In this document: one piece after another, positions 8,568-19,633 of the stretch | How positions within the stretch are numbered: position 1 is the first letter of the stretch | How the letters are laid out: every line of letters starts with the position of its first letter | Assembly: GCF_030687535.1 (NCBI RefSeq) | Contig: NZ_CP117437.1 | Span: forward strand, 1,323,501 to 1,387,500 | Source of the DNA: Pseudomonas sp. FP2335 | GTDB taxonomy: Bacteria; Pseudomonadota; Gammaproteobacteria; Pseudomonadales; Pseudomonadaceae | DNA length: 64,000 nucleotides | Reading direction: 5' to 3' | Program-made: the position numbers and the translations under genes | Notes under the pieces: model-generated | The model's input: only the letters and a program-made list of their open reading frames with translations | What the model was told of the DNA's origin: nothing | Database searches by the model: none

Positions 8568-9323
8568 TTAAACGACTTCCAGCCGCACCTTATGGTCATT
8601 CAACAATTGCACCAACGCCGGCACCGGCTGCTGATCGGTGACCAAACAATCCACCAGGCTGATTGGCCCCAGGCGAATCATGGCATTGCGCCCGAATTTG
8701 CTGGAGTCCGCCGCCAGGATCACCTGACGCGCATTGGCGATGATCGCCTGGGAAACCCGTACTTCCTGATAGTCAAAGTCCAGCAGGCTGCCGTCTTCAT
8801 CGATGCCGCTGATGCCCACCAAGGCGAAATCCACCTTGAACTGGTTGATGAAATCCACACTGGCCTGACCCACCACGCCACCGTCACGGCGCACATTACC
8901 GCCGGTCAGCAGCACATCGAAGTCGTCCTTCGCGCTGAGCATGCTGGCGACGTTGAGGTTGTTGGTGATGATTTTCAGGTGGCTGTGGTTGAGCAGCGCA
9001 CGGGCGATGGATTCGGTGGTGGTGCCGATATTGATGAACAACGAGGCGTGATCGGGGATCTGCGCGGCGATGGCTTCGCCGATGCGCTGTTTCTCGTCGC
9101 GCATCTGGTCGGCCCGCATGGCGTATGCGGTGTTTTCGACACTGGAGTCATAGGCCGCGCCGCCGTGGTAGCGGCGCAGCAGATTGGCGTCCGCCAGCTG
9201 GTTGATATCGCGGCGGATGGTTTGCGGGGTGACGACGAATAGCTGCGCCATTTCCTCGATGCTGACGTAGCCGCGTTCGCGGACCAGTTCGAGGATTTGT
9301 TGTTGGCGGGGAGGCAGATTCAT
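8568..9323 (-). CDS. glpR: Glycerol-3-phosphate regulon repressor GlpR
   Basis: DeoR-family repressor of 251 residues that releases DNA on binding glycerol 3-phosphate. It has an N-terminal helix-turn-helix (about residues 18-57, including [22 protein letters not shown]) and a DeoR sensor domain with [13 protein letters not shown] and the phosphate-loop-like [13 protein letters not shown]. It lies between glpK and glpD, 83 bp after glpK, and probably shares the glpFK transcript. GlpR-type operators are visible upstream of both glpD and glpF. Confidence 0.92.
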   Translation of the reverse strand: MNLPPRQQQILELVRERGYVSIEEMAQLFVVTPQTIRRDINQLADANLLRRYHGGAAYDSSVENTAYAMRADQMRDEKQRIGEAIAAQIPDHASLFINIGTTTESIARALLNHSHLKIITNNLNVASMLSAKDDFDVLLTGGNVRRDGGVVGQASVDFINQFKVDFALVGISGIDEDGSLLDFDYQEVRVSQAIIANARQVILAADSSKFGRNAMIRLGPISLVDCLVTDQQPVPALVQLLNDHKVRLEVV

Positions 9324-9406
9324 TGGGCGTCCTTTGGGCTGCCATACAAAAGTGGCCCATGATGACGCAGGAATCTGCTCCCTGCCAGTTACAACCGGAT
9401 GTTGGC

Positions 9407-10945
<1,539 letters not shown>

Positions 10946-10990
10946 TCAGCCTGGGCCGCAAAAAGGGCAGGTGGGTCCAGGCTGGCGCTA

Positions 10991-11848
10991 TCAGGAAATA
11001 CGGGTCTTGCCGTTGACAGCCGTGTCAGGTGTTTCTTCAACTGCAGCAGGTGCGGCGCTCGGCAGATGGCGGGCAATCAGCCCGCGATAGGCCGCGGCGC
11101 CGAGGCATGCACCCACGATCGGGCCGAAAATCGGCACCAGGAAATAAGGAATGTCGCGGCCGCCGGTGAAGGCTATTTCACCCCAGCCAGCGAAAAAGGT
11201 CATCAGCTTGGGCCCCAGATCCCGCGCCGGGTTCATCGCGAAACCGGTCAGTGGGCCCATGGCGCTGCCGATCACCGCAATCAACAGGCCGATCAGCAGT
11301 GGGGCCAGCGGGCCGCGTGGCAGGCCGTTGTTGTCATCGGTCAAGGCCATGATCACGCCCATCAGGATCGCGGTGATGACCATTTCCACCAGGAACGCCT
11401 GGGCGGTGCTCAGCAGCGCATGGGGGTAGGTGGAGAACACCGAGGCCAATTCCAGGCTGGCTTGTGAGCCGCGCACCATATGGTGGGTTTGTTCGTAATC
11501 GAAAAACAGGTTGCTGTAGAGCGTGTACACCAAGGCCGCGGCGCAAAAGGCGCCGGCGATCTGGGCGAGGATGTAGAAGGGCAGTTTGCGCTTTTCGAAA
11601 TCGGCGAAAATACACAGGGCGATACTCACCGCCGGGTTGAGGTGAGCCCCGGAAATACCGGCGCTCAGATAGATCGCCATGCTGACGCCGATCCCCCAGA
11701 TAATGCTGATTTCCCACAAACCAAAGCTGGCACCCGCGACCTTGAGCGCAGCGACACACCCTGTACCGAAGAAGATCAGAAGCGCAGTGCCCAGGAATTC
11801 GGCCATGCATTGGCTCGAAAGTGAAGGCTGTTGAAGAGCAGTTGTCAT
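10991..11848 (-). CDS. glpF: Glycerol uptake facilitator GlpF
   Basis: Aquaglyceroporin of 285 residues for passive glycerol entry across the inner membrane. Both pore motifs are present: HLNPAVS in the first half and MNPARDLGPK in the second, with the Asp after the second NPA that marks glycerol channels. The frame is open to 11890, but the ATG at 11848 has TGAGG eight bases upstream and starts the conserved region. First gene of glpFK(R), with a GlpR-type operator upstream. Confidence 0.94.
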   Translation of the reverse strand: MTTALQQPSLSSQCMAEFLGTALLIFFGTGCVAALKVAGASFGLWEISIIWGIGVSMAIYLSAGISGAHLNPAVSIALCIFADFEKRKLPFYILAQIAGAFCAAALVYTLYSNLFFDYEQTHHMVRGSQASLELASVFSTYPHALLSTAQAFLVEMVITAILMGVIMALTDDNNGLPRGPLAPLLIGLLIAVIGSAMGPLTGFAMNPARDLGPKLMTFFAGWGEIAFTGGRDIPYFLVPIFGPIVGACLGAAAYRGLIARHLPSAAPAAVEETPDTAVNGKTRIS

Positions 11849-11974
11849 GGAAAACCTCAGTTGTTGTTCTTGTCTGGCGCACGACCTCAACGGGGCGTTG
11901 CGCGATTTTCACCGTGGCAAGGATCCCCATCCCGGACACGGCTTACTGCTCGAATGTTGCAGGTCTATTCCTAC

Positions 11975-11994
11975 AGTATTCGGAAACGAAAAAA
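11975..11994 (-). promoter_or_regulatory. GlpR-type operator upstream of glpF
   Basis: The 20 bases matching AGTATTCGGAAACGAAAAAA agree with 16 of 20 positions of the E. coli GlpR consensus. It lies about 130 bp upstream of glpF in the 326-bp region divergent from ybaK. That region also holds a near-palindrome AAAGTGA-N8-TCACTTT at 12028-12049 of unknown role. Confidence 0.55.
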
Positions 11995-12174
11995 TATAGA
12001 CAAGAATCACTGCTGTCAAAGGTCGAAAGTGAACCATTGGTCACTTTCAAACTATTGAGCTGGTGAATGATCATGCTTGTAACGTTGTGTGTGTTTGCCA
12101 AAGTGCGCGCAGTAGAGCGTTTTACGTGGGGTTGGCCTAGAATTGGCGATCTGTTTGCCACGCTTGGAGCCAGC

Positions 12175-12645
12175 ATGACCCCTGCATTGGACCTGTTGAA
12201 AAAAGTTCGCGCCGAACATCACATCCACAGTTATGAACATGACCCCAAGGCCGCTTCCTATGGCCTGGAAGCCGCGGAAAAGTTGGGACTTGATCCGGCG
12301 CAGGTGTTCAAGACCTTGCTGGCCAGCAGCGAGAAGGGTGAATTGTTGGTGGCGGTGGTGCCGGTCGTCGGAAGTCTGGACCTGAAGGCCCTGGCGCAGG
12401 CGGCGGGGGTGAAAAAAGTCGAAATGGCCGACCCGGCGGCAGCGCAGCGCTCTACCGGGTACCTGCTGGGGGGGATCAGCCCGTTGGGGCAGAAGAAGCG
12501 TTTACGCACGTTTATCGATGAAACGGCGCAGCCGTTTGCGACGATTTTTGTCAGTGCGGGGAGGCGGGGGCTTGAAGTGGAACTGTCGGCGGCGGTGCTG
12601 GCGGAGCACACCCAGGCCAAATTCGCGCCGATTGGCCGGGCGTAA
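12175..12645 (+). CDS. ybaK: YbaK/EbsC-type Cys-tRNA(Pro) deacylase
   Basis: A 156-residue YbaK-family protein that hydrolyses cysteine mischarged onto tRNA(Pro), working with prolyl-tRNA synthetase in translation quality control. Family features are the N-terminal [18 protein letters not shown], the catalytic-site Lys region VKKVEMAD and the loop [19 protein letters not shown]. The start at 12175 has TTGGAG eight bases upstream; the longer frame from 12067 lacks a ribosome site. It is transcribed alone, divergent from glpF. Confidence 0.92.
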   Translation: MTPALDLLKKVRAEHHIHSYEHDPKAASYGLEAAEKLGLDPAQVFKTLLASSEKGELLVAVVPVVGSLDLKALAQAAGVKKVEMADPAAAQRSTGYLLGGISPLGQKKRLRTFIDETAQPFATIFVSAGRRGLEVELSAAVLAEHTQAKFAPIGRA

Positions 12646-12674
12646 ACCTACGCTGGGGTGTACCTGGATCAAAA

Positions 12675-12762
12675 TGTGGGAGCGGGCTTGCTCGCGAATG
12701 CAGAGTTTCAGTCGATACAGTCATCACTGATAAGCCGCATTCGCGAGCAAGCCCGCTCCCAC
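12675..12762. repeat. REP doublet (GTGGGAGCGGGCTTGCTCGCGAA type)
   Basis: Arms TGTGGGAGCGGGCTTGCTCG... and the inverted copy ending GCTCCCAC flank a 40-bp centre. A T-run follows on the plus strand, so the structure could also end ybaK transcription. It sits between the convergent ybaK and the ABC ATPase gene. Confidence 0.9.
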
Positions 12763-12781
12763 TTTTTTTGAGCCGGTGTCT

Positions 12782-13891
12782 TCAGGTGGCCGGGCTGTAG
12801 CGTCTTACGCCTGATTCGGATTGGGGAATCTGCGCCGCAACGCTGCCCGAAGCCTGGAACAGCACCAGATGTTCCGCCGCCACCCGAATCCCTACATCCG
12901 CGCCGATCTGATGGTCCGCATGGCTCGGGAAGATCGACTCCAGCTGCGCGCCCGTCGGCAGTTGCAGTCGGTACAAGGTCGACGCACCGAGAAACGTCTT
13001 GCCGACGATGCGCGCTTTCAACGCGCTGTCCGGCGCATACACGAGGTCATCCGGACGCAGCAGAACATCCACCGCGCCACCCGTTGGCCAGGTGTAGGCG
13101 CGATTGCCGCGCAGTTCACCCAGTTCGGTGCTGACCGACTCCGGCGTGCTCAATTGGCCGCGGATAAAATACCCCTGGCCGATAAAACTGGCGACGTACG
13201 GGGTCTGCGGCTCGTGATAGAGGTTGTAGGGGGTATCCCATTGCTCCAGGCGGCCTTCCTTGAATACACCGACCTGGTCGCTCACGGCGAACGCTTCTTC
13301 CTGGTCGTGGGTGACCAGAATCGCACTGGTGCCCCGGACCTTGAGGATGTCACGCACCTCATGGCTGAGCTTGCGCCGCAGTTCGCCGTCGAGGTTGGAG
13401 AAGGGTTCGTCGAGCAGCAGCAGTTGCGGCTCCGGCGCCAGTGCGCGGGCGAGGGCAACGCGTTGCTGCTGGCCGCCGGACAGCTCGTGGGGGAAGCGTT
13501 TGCCGAGGTTCTTCAGGTTGACCAGTTCCAGCAGTTCGGCGACCACGTGGTCTTTTTTCGGGTGCTTGCGGATGCCGAACGCGATGTTGTCCGCCACGCT
13601 GAGGTGGGGAAACAGTGCGTAGTCCTGGAACACCATACCGATACGACGTTTCTCCGGCGCCAGGGTGAAACCGGCGCTGGAGATCACTTCGCCGGCCAGG
13701 CTGATTTCACCTTCGTGCACCGGCTCGAAACCGGCTATCGCCCGCAGGGTGGTGGTCTTGCCGCAGCCCGAGGAGCCCAGCAGGCAGCCGATGTCACCGG
13801 CATTGAGGTGCAGGTTGAGGTTCTGCACCACCCGTTGATCTTGATAGCCGCATGCCAGATTGCGCAGGTTCAGCAGGAGTGGATGGCTCAT
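12782..13891 (-). CDS. ABC transporter ATP-binding protein (PotA/FbpC-like, orphan)
   Basis: A 369-residue importer ATPase: Walker [10 protein letters not shown] (39-47), LSGGQQQR (147-154), Walker B LLLLDEP (167-173), H-loop [10 protein letters not shown], then a C-terminal TOBE-type region (about 240-350). This two-part layout fits ATPases for iron(III), polyamine, sulfate or sugar import. The conserved aromatic and FIGQG region after residue 235 is closest to FbpC (ferric iron). No permease or binding protein gene is adjacent, so the substrate cannot be told from context. Its ATG overlaps the argF stop by 4 bases. Confidence 0.85.
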   Translation of the reverse strand: MSHPLLLNLRNLACGYQDQRVVQNLNLHLNAGDIGCLLGSSGCGKTTTLRAIAGFEPVHEGEISLAGEVISSAGFTLAPEKRRIGMVFQDYALFPHLSVADNIAFGIRKHPKKDHVVAELLELVNLKNLGKRFPHELSGGQQQRVALARALAPEPQLLLLDEPFSNLDGELRRKLSHEVRDILKVRGTSAILVTHDQEEAFAVSDQVGVFKEGRLEQWDTPYNLYHEPQTPYVASFIGQGYFIRGQLSTPESVSTELGELRGNRAYTWPTGGAVDVLLRPDDLVYAPDSALKARIVGKTFLGASTLYRLQLPTGAQLESIFPSHADHQIGADVGIRVAAEHLVLFQASGSVAAQIPQSESGVRRYSPAT

Positions 13892-14811
13892 GCGTGATGG
13901 TACGAAGGCGGGACGAGGAATTCGAGCAGGGCTTTCTGCGCGTGCAGGCGGTTTTCGGCCTGGTCCCAGGCGACGGAGCGCGAATCGTCAAGCAGGTCGA
14001 GGCTGATTTCTTCGCCACGGTGGGCTGGCAGGCAGTGCATGAACAACACGTCCGGCGCGGCCAGGTCGAGCAGGGCACGGGTGACCTGGAACGGCGCGAA
14101 CAGCGCGAGGCGCTTGGCGGTTTCGTCTTCCTGGCCCATGGAGGTCCAGACGTCGGTGCTGACCAGGTGAGCGCCGATCACGGCATCCCGTGGGTCACGA
14201 ACGACGGTGACGCGCTCACCTGCCTGTGCGAGGAAGCGTGCGTCAGGCTCGTAGCCTTCCGGGCAGGCAACGCGCAGTTGGAAGTCGAACTGGATCGCCG
14301 CTTCTATATAGCTGTTGCACATGTTGTTGCCGTCGCCGATCCAGGCCACGGTCTTGCCCTGGATCGAACCGCGATGCTCAAGGAAGGTTTGCATGTCGGC
14401 CAGCAACTGGCACGGGTGCAGGTCGTCGGACAGGCCGTTGATCACGGGCACGCGGGAGTTGGCGGCGAATTCGGTGAGGGTGCTATGGGCGAAGGTACGG
14501 ATCATCACCGCATCAAGCATGCGCGACATGACGATCGCGCAATCGCTGATCGGCTCGCCACGGCCCAGTTGGGTGTCGCGCGGTGACAGGAAGATGGCTT
14601 GGCCACCCAGCTGGATCATGCCGGCTTCGAAGGACAGGCGGGTGCGGGTCGACGATTTCTCGAAGATCATCCCGAGAACGCGGTTTTTCAAAGGCTCGAA
14701 CAGTACGCCGCGGTTACGCAGGTCTTTAAGCTCAATGCCTCGACGGATCACGCTGACCAGCTCTTCGGGCGTGCAATCCATCAGAGAGAGAAAGTGCCTT
14801 GCGCTCATCAT
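13888..14811 (-). CDS. argF: Ornithine carbamoyltransferase (anabolic) ArgF
   Basis: Makes citrulline from ornithine and carbamoyl phosphate in arginine biosynthesis. The 307-residue protein carries the carbamoyl-phosphate motif STRTR (54-58), the ornithine-site [11 protein letters not shown] and the catalytic [10 protein letters not shown]. Two ATGs abut at the start; the first has AAGG six bases upstream. Possible ArgR boxes lie about 100-145 bp upstream. The downstream ABC ATPase gene is coupled through an ATGA overlap. The second urea-pathway gene argG is in this window at 22687. Confidence 0.95.
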   Translation of the reverse strand: MMSARHFLSLMDCTPEELVSVIRRGIELKDLRNRGVLFEPLKNRVLGMIFEKSSTRTRLSFEAGMIQLGGQAIFLSPRDTQLGRGEPISDCAIVMSRMLDAVMIRTFAHSTLTEFAANSRVPVINGLSDDLHPCQLLADMQTFLEHRGSIQGKTVAWIGDGNNMCNSYIEAAIQFDFQLRVACPEGYEPDARFLAQAGERVTVVRDPRDAVIGAHLVSTDVWTSMGQEDETAKRLALFAPFQVTRALLDLAAPDVLFMHCLPAHRGEEISLDLLDDSRSVAWDQAENRLHAQKALLEFLVPPSYHHA

Positions 14812-14913
14812 TAACTACCTTTTTGCAACAGACCGCAGATACTCAAAGCCTTGTTTATTGTGACAACGGGCGAGACCTGCGGCGAAAGCCGCACGGGGCG
14901 ACGAAATAGGGGA

Positions 14914-14955
14914 AGGCGCGATATTGACATTAAATGTCGCGTCTTACCAATAGGG
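14914..14955 (-). promoter_or_regulatory. Candidate ArgR site upstream of argF
   Basis: TGTCGC-N8-AA at 14935-14950 matches the Pseudomonas ArgR half-box exactly. A weaker AGGCGC-N8-CA copy stands exactly 21 bp before it, the repeat spacing ArgR uses. The remaining 14956-15241 before the next gene shows nothing I recognise. Confidence 0.45.
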
Positions 14956-15241
14956 CTACGTTTTTAGGGGTGTTCAAGAAGGGCGCGAGAGCGCTTTTGA
15001 AGACGAATTCCATACGGCAGCGGGCCATTTGTACACTGGCGCCGCAACCTTTTGCAATGCGCGGCGGCGGGCTTGGGCCCGGTTGCGTCGGTTTCAGCGA
15101 TGCTTTGCGGGCTTCTGAAACATTTGCTCACTCTTAGCCATGGCCGGGCCTGATGCCCGTCGATTCACACCGCGAACGTTGGTGGCGCCCCTGCATGTGG
15201 CGGCTCATAGTTGAGTCAAAGCCCCTATAAAGAGACTGGCC

Positions 15242-17350
15242 ATGACCAAGACTCTCCACCACCGTGCCTGCCATCTGTGTGAAGCCATCTGCGGCCTGAC
15301 CCTGGAAACCACCGAGGCCGACGACGGCAGCCTGGCGATCACCTCGATCAAGGGTGATGCGCTGGATACGTTCAGCCGCGGGCATATCTGCCCCAAGGCG
15401 GTGGCACTGCAGGACATCCAGAATGACCCGGACCGCCTGCACCAGCCTATGTTGCGGGTGGGCAGCGAATGGCAGCCAATCCCGTGGGAAGACGCCTTCG
15501 CCCTTGTAGCCGAGCGCCTGGCGGGTATCCAGGCCCGGCACGGCCAGAATGCGGTGGCGGTGTACCAGGGCAACCCCAGCGTGCATAACTATGGGTTGAT
15601 GACCCATAGCAACTACTTCCTGGGCCAGTTGAAGACGCGCAACCGCTTCTCGGCGACCTCGGTGGACCAGTTGCCCCACCACCTCACCAGTCACCTGATG
15701 TACGGTCATGGCCTGTTGCTGCCAATTCCGGACATCGATCACACCGATTTCATGCTGATCCTCGGCGGCAACCCATTGGCATCCAACGGCAGCATCATGA
15801 CCGTGCCCGATGTAGAGAAGCGCCTCAAGGCCATCCAGGCCCGTGGCGGTAAAGTGGTGGTGGTCGACCCACGGCGCAGTGAGACAGCGGCGATGGCCGA
15901 TCAGCACCTGTTCGTGCGCCCCGGCGGAGATGCGGCGTTGTTATTTGGGGTGCTCAACACCTTGTTCAGTGAAAACCTGACTCGCGACAGTCACCTGCCG
16001 GTCGCTGGCCTGGACGATGTGCGCCAGGCAATCGTCGGGTTTACCGCCGAGGCCATGAGTCGCCAATGTGCAGTGCCGGCCGCGCAGATTCGCCAGCTCG
16101 CGCGGGACTTTGCGGCGGCGGACAGGGCGGTGTGTTACGGGCGCATGGGCGTCTCCACCCAGGCGTTCGGCACTTTGTGTCATTGGCTGGTGCAACTGAT
16201 CAACCTGGTCACTGGCAACCTGGACCGTGCCGGTGGCGCCGTGTGCACCACGCCGGCGGTGGATCTGGTGGCGTCGACAGGCGGTGGGCATTTCAATCGC
16301 TGGCAGAGCCGGGTGTCCGGGCGTCCGGAATATGGCGGCGAGTTGCCGGTGTCGGCCCTGGCTGAGGAAATGCTTACCGAGGGCGAAGGGCAAATCCGCG
16401 CATTGGTCACGGTGGCCGGCAATCCGGTGTTGTCGACACCCAACGGCCGCCAGTTGGAACAGGCGCTGGATGGGCTGGAGTTCATGGTCAGCATCGATCT
16501 CTATATCAACGAGACCACGCGATATGCCGACTTGATCCTGCCGTCTACATCGGCACTGGAGAACGATCACTACGACACCACCTTCAATATGTTCGCGGTG
16601 CGTAACGTCACCCGCTTCAACCGTGCGATCTTGCCCAAGCCGGCGGGGGCGCTGCATGACTGGGAGATCTTCGTAGGTCTGGCAGAGGCGTTTGCCGCGC
16701 AGACCGGTGCAGTGCTGAAGCCGACCATGGCGCCGGCGCAGATGATCGACTTCGGGTTGCGTGCCGGGGTTTACGGTGATGCGTCGAGCCACAAGTTGTC
16801 GGTGGCGATGCTGGCGGAACATCCCCATGGCGTCGACTTGGGGCCGCTCAAGGCCAATCTGGTTGCGCGCTTGAAAACGGCGGATGGCAAAGTGCAGGCG
16901 GCACCGGCGGTGATCCTTGCCGATCTGGCGCGCTTTGCCGCGCAGCCGCTGCCTGTGGCGGATGAGTTGTTGTTGATCGGTCGTCGCCACGTGCGCAGCA
17001 ACAACTCCTGGATGCATAACTATCACCGCTTGGTGAAGGGCAAGCCCCGTCATCAGTTGTTGATGCACCCGGACGATCTGGCCAGTCGGCAATTGAGCGA
17101 TGGTCAGCGCGTGCGAGTGAGTTCGCGCATCGGCATGATCGAAGTGGAAGTACTGGCCAGCCTGGATATGATGCCCGGTGTAGTCAGCTTGCCCCACGGT
17201 TGGGGGCATGGCCGTCCGGGTGTGCAGATGAGCATTGCCAGTGGGCAGCCGGGGGCGAGTGCGAACGACTTGACCGACGAGCGGCATTTGGACGAGTTGT
17301 CGGGCAACGCTGCGCTCAACGGCGTTCCGGTTCAGGTCGCAGCCGCCTGA
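15242..17350 (+). CDS. Molybdopterin oxidoreductase, single subunit, cytoplasmic
   Basis: A 702-residue member of the DMSO reductase/formate dehydrogenase alpha family. An N-terminal [4Fe-4S] site is formed by C10, C13, C17 and C50. Central molybdopterin domains follow (LILGGNPLASNG, VVVVDPRRSETA) and a C-terminal MopB-type domain (RHVRSNNSWMHN, MHPDDL). There is no twin-arginine signal, so it should stay in the cytoplasm. No electron-transfer subunit or chaperone is adjacent. The protein Mo ligand is not obvious, since the region after SATSVDQLPHH has no Cys at the expected place. Substrate unknown. Confidence 0.85.
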   Translation: MTKTLHHRACHLCEAICGLTLETTEADDGSLAITSIKGDALDTFSRGHICPKAVALQDIQNDPDRLHQPMLRVGSEWQPIPWEDAFALVAERLAGIQARHGQNAVAVYQGNPSVHNYGLMTHSNYFLGQLKTRNRFSATSVDQLPHHLTSHLMYGHGLLLPIPDIDHTDFMLILGGNPLASNGSIMTVPDVEKRLKAIQARGGKVVVVDPRRSETAAMADQHLFVRPGGDAALLFGVLNTLFSENLTRDSHLPVAGLDDVRQAIVGFTAEAMSRQCAVPAAQIRQLARDFAAADRAVCYGRMGVSTQAFGTLCHWLVQLINLVTGNLDRAGGAVCTTPAVDLVASTGGGHFNRWQSRVSGRPEYGGELPVSALAEEMLTEGEGQIRALVTVAGNPVLSTPNGRQLEQALDGLEFMVSIDLYINETTRYADLILPSTSALENDHYDTTFNMFAVRNVTRFNRAILPKPAGALHDWEIFVGLAEAFAAQTGAVLKPTMAPAQMIDFGLRAGVYGDASSHKLSVAMLAEHPHGVDLGPLKANLVARLKTADGKVQAAPAVILADLARFAAQPLPVADELLLIGRRHVRSNNSWMHNYHRLVKGKPRHQLLMHPDDLASRQLSDGQRVRVSSRIGMIEVEVLASLDMMPGVVSLPHGWGHGRPGVQMSIASGQPGASANDLTDERHLDELSGNAALNGVPVQVAAA

Positions 17351-17427
17351 GCACTGCGCTGGAATTTTGCGTTACAATGCGCCACCGTGCCGACCTGTGA
17401 GTCGCAAAGTTCCAGCCGAGGTGTTCC

Positions 17428-17766
17428 ATGGATATCATCGAAACGATCAAAGAGCAGATTGCCAACAACACCATTCTGCTTTACATGAAGGGCGCGCCAA
17501 ACGCTCCTCAGTGCGGTTTCTCCGCGAAGGCTTCCCAGGCGATCATGGCGTGCGGCGAGAAATTCGCTTACGTGGACATCCTGCAGAACCCTGAAATCCG
17601 TGCCAACCTGCCCAAGTACGCCAACTGGCCTACGTTCCCACAACTGTGGGTTGCCGGTGAGTTGGTCGGCGGTAGCGACATCATCGTTGAGATGGCGGCT
17701 GATGGTTCGCTGCAAGCGCTGATCAAGGAAGCGGCGGCAAACGCGGCGGCCAAGACTGACGCTTGA
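17428..17766 (+). CDS. grxD: Monothiol glutaredoxin (CGFS type) GrxD
   Basis: A 112-residue class II glutaredoxin that holds and passes [2Fe-2S] clusters with glutathione rather than reducing disulfides. The active site CGFS is at 29-32, with the glutathione-site motifs WPTFPQLWV and GGSDI downstream. Start is supported by the GAGGTGTTCC leader before the ATG. It opens the iron and oxidative stress block that continues with bfr, bfd and a peroxiredoxin and is followed by its own terminator. Confidence 0.95.
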   Translation: MDIIETIKEQIANNTILLYMKGAPNAPQCGFSAKASQAIMACGEKFAYVDILQNPEIRANLPKYANWPTFPQLWVAGELVGGSDIIVEMAADGSLQALIKEAAANAAAKTDA

Positions 17767-17779
17767 TTCGCTTGCAATG

Positions 17780-17816
17780 AAAAGCCCCGCTTCTCGTGAG
17801 AGAGCGGGGCTTTTTT
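17780..17816 (+). terminator. Terminator after grxD
   Basis: AAAGCCCCGC and GCGGGGCTTT form a stem with a 13-base loop and six T. The complement also has a 5' A-run, so it may serve the converging bfr transcript too. Confidence 0.9.
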
Positions 17817-17835
17817 ATACCTGCGTGCCGAGGGC

Positions 17836-18306
17836 TTATTCGCCCATCTGCGATTGCAGGTAGTTTTCCAGGCTGACTTTGTCGATCAGGCCCAGTTGGG
17901 TTTCCAGCCAGTCGATGTGTTCTTCCTGGTCTTCCAGAATATCTTCCAGCAGCTCACGGCTGCCGAAGTCGCCTTTGGTTTCGCAGTGAGCGATGGCGGC
18001 CTTGAGGTCGCTGTGGCTCTTTTGCTCGAATTTCAGGTCGCTGTTGATCATTTCCTGGGTGTGCTCGCCGATGCTCAGCTTGCCCAGGTCCTGCACGTTC
18101 GGCAGGCCTTCGAGGAACAGGATGCGCTTGATCAGCGCGTCGGCGTCCTTCATGGCTTTGATCGATTCTTTGTATTCACGCTTGCCCAGCTTTTCCAGGC
18201 CCCAATCGTCAAACATGCGTGCATGCAGGAAGTACTGATTGATCGCGACCAGTTCATTGGCAAGGATTTTGTTGAGTTGCTGGATGACTGAGATGTCGCC
18301 TTTCAT
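17836..18306 (-). CDS. bfr: Bacterioferritin, haem-binding subunit with degenerate ferroxidase site
   Basis: A 156-residue bacterioferritin, part of a 24-subunit iron-storage shell. The haem ligand Met52 is kept. Of the six di-iron ferroxidase ligands of E. coli Bfr, Glu18, Glu94 and His130 are present, but Glu51 is Ala, His54 is Asp and Glu127 is Gln. Such a subunit should bind haem yet not oxidise iron itself. It probably co-assembles with a catalytic subunit encoded elsewhere, as in two-subunit bacterioferritins. Bfd, the ferredoxin that unloads Bfr through the haem, is the upstream neighbour. Confidence 0.93.
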   Translation of the reverse strand: MKGDISVIQQLNKILANELVAINQYFLHARMFDDWGLEKLGKREYKESIKAMKDADALIKRILFLEGLPNVQDLGKLSIGEHTQEMINSDLKFEQKSHSDLKAAIAHCETKGDFGSRELLEDILEDQEEHIDWLETQLGLIDKVSLENYLQSQMGE

Positions 18307-18463
18307 GACTGGGGTCCTGCCCTGTAATAGCTGTATATAGGCCGGAGTTTGAGCGGCGAAAACCTTAGTGTCAAACCTAAGTTATTGAATAATAAATGAA
18401 AATTAATCGGAATAAGAATGTTTGTGTTCCGCGTCTTAGCGCTAACTTATTGAATTGCGGGCA

Positions 18464-18492
18464 TAAAAAAACCGGACACTAAGTCCGGTTCT
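18464..18492 (-). terminator. Terminator of bfd
   Basis: Read on the minus strand, AACCGGAC and GTCCGGTT form a stem followed by seven T, 16 bases beyond the bfd stop codon. It separates bfd from bfr, so bfr needs its own promoter in the 18307-18463 gap. Confidence 0.88.
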
Positions 18493-18507
18493 TTAAAACA
18501 CGCCGAT

Positions 18508-18726
18508 TTAAGCGTGTGTAAATTCTGCTGAATAGGGGAGCGCAGCCTGGGCTGTCTGCAGCTGCGTCAGGGTTTCCCGTACCACTTGCTTGGCCAGGCA
18601 AGCACATTTACCGCACTGGCTGGCAACGCCGGTTGTTTCACGCACTTCCTTGTAGCTGCAGCAACCTTCGTAGATTGCTTCGCGGATTTGTCCGTCGGTG
18701 ACGCCAGTACAGAGGCACACATACAT
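18508..18726 (-). CDS. bfd: Bacterioferritin-associated ferredoxin Bfd
   Basis: A 72-residue [2Fe-2S] protein that docks on bacterioferritin and passes electrons through the haem to release stored iron. The four ligands sit at C4, C6, C38 and C41 (CLC near the start, QCGKC later). The frame is open to 18795, but the conserved family starts at MYVCLC, 18726. No clear ribosome site precedes this ATG. A Fur-like box lies about 55-70 bp upstream, which fits induction in low iron. Confidence 0.93.
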   Translation of the reverse strand: MYVCLCTGVTDGQIREAIYEGCCSYKEVRETTGVASQCGKCACLAKQVVRETLTQLQTAQAALPYSAEFTHA

Positions 18727-18779
18727 AAGGGAGAACCGTCGCGGGTTTAAGGCTTGAGTGCGATGGATCTTAATGTTAA

Positions 18780-18794
18780 CGAGAATGATTGTCA
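18780..18794. promoter_or_regulatory. Fur-like box upstream of bfd
   Basis: On the minus strand TGACAATCATTCTCG matches the 7-1-7 Fur motif TGATAATNATTATCA at 11 of the 14 defined positions. Its place upstream of bfd fits iron repression of iron mobilisation. Confidence 0.65.
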
Positions 18795-18968
18795 AAGTAG
18801 ATTCGTAGGGTATTTGCGCGTATTGCCCCTGCGCTGACGAACGGTTTTTTCAGTGTATGATGGTCAGTCTTCACGAAGCGTGACTGCGTCACAGGGTTGT
18901 CGCCTACAGGCGCCAGACTGGGCCGGTCCTTTTACTTCAATCGTCACCCTCACATCAGGAGATACCCA

Positions 18969-19571
18969 ATGAGCGTACTCGTCGGCAAACAAGCCCCGGA
19001 TTTCGATGTACCTGCCGTCCTCGGCAATGGCGAAATCGTAGACAGTTTCAAACTGTCTGAAGCCATCAAAGGCAAATACGGCCTGGTGTTCTTCTACCCG
19101 CTGGACTTCACCTTCGTCTGCCCGTCGGAGCTGATCGCTCTGGACCACCGCATGGACGATTTCAAGGCGCGTAACGTTGAAGTGGTTGCCGTTTCCATCG
19201 ACTCCCATTTCACCCACAACGCCTGGCGCAACACTGCCATCAATGATGGCGGCATCGGCAAAGTCAAATACACCATGGCTGCCGACATGAAGCACGACAT
19301 CGCCAAGGCCTACGACGTTGAGTCCGAAGGCGGCGTGGCTTTCCGTGGCGCGTTCCTGATCGATGACAAGGGCGTTGTGCGCTCCCAGATCATCAACGAC
19401 CTGCCGCTGGGCCGTAACATGGAAGAACTGATCCGCCTGGTCGACGCCCTGCAATTCCACGAAGAGCACGGCGAAGTCTGCCCTGCCAACTGGAAAAAAG
19501 GCGACAAAGGCATGAACGCTTCGCCAGAAGGCGTTGCGGCTTACCTGACCGAGAACGCTGGCAAGCTGTAA
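18969..19571 (+). CDS. 2-Cys peroxiredoxin (AhpC/Prx1 family)
   Basis: A 200-residue typical 2-Cys peroxiredoxin that reduces hydrogen peroxide and organic hydroperoxides. The peroxidatic Cys51 sits in FTFVCPSE and the resolving Cys171 in EVCPANW. The ATG at 18969 has CAGGAGATACCC before it; the longer frame from 18897 has no ribosome site. It is near the AhpC branch, but no ahpF neighbour is seen, so the reductant is unknown. It is divergent from bfd and followed by a clear terminator. Confidence 0.92.
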   Translation: MSVLVGKQAPDFDVPAVLGNGEIVDSFKLSEAIKGKYGLVFFYPLDFTFVCPSELIALDHRMDDFKARNVEVVAVSIDSHFTHNAWRNTAINDGGIGKVKYTMAADMKHDIAKAYDVESEGGVAFRGAFLIDDKGVVRSQIINDLPLGRNMEELIRLVDALQFHEEHGEVCPANWKKGDKGMNASPEGVAAYLTENAGKL

Positions 19572-19590
19572 GCCAGATTTGAGGTACAAA

Positions 19591-19617
19591 AAAACGGCCT
19601 GAGAAGGCCGTTTTTTT
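19591..19617 (+). terminator. Terminator after the peroxiredoxin gene
   Basis: AAAACGGCCT and AGGCCGTTTT pair across a GAGA loop and seven T follow. Confidence 0.92.
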
Positions 19618-19633
19618 ATGGGCGGGAAATGGC

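Noticed and set aside
14934..15137. 67-codon frame between argF and the molybdoenzyme gene
   Set aside because: Covers the candidate ArgR site and has no ribosome site or coding character.
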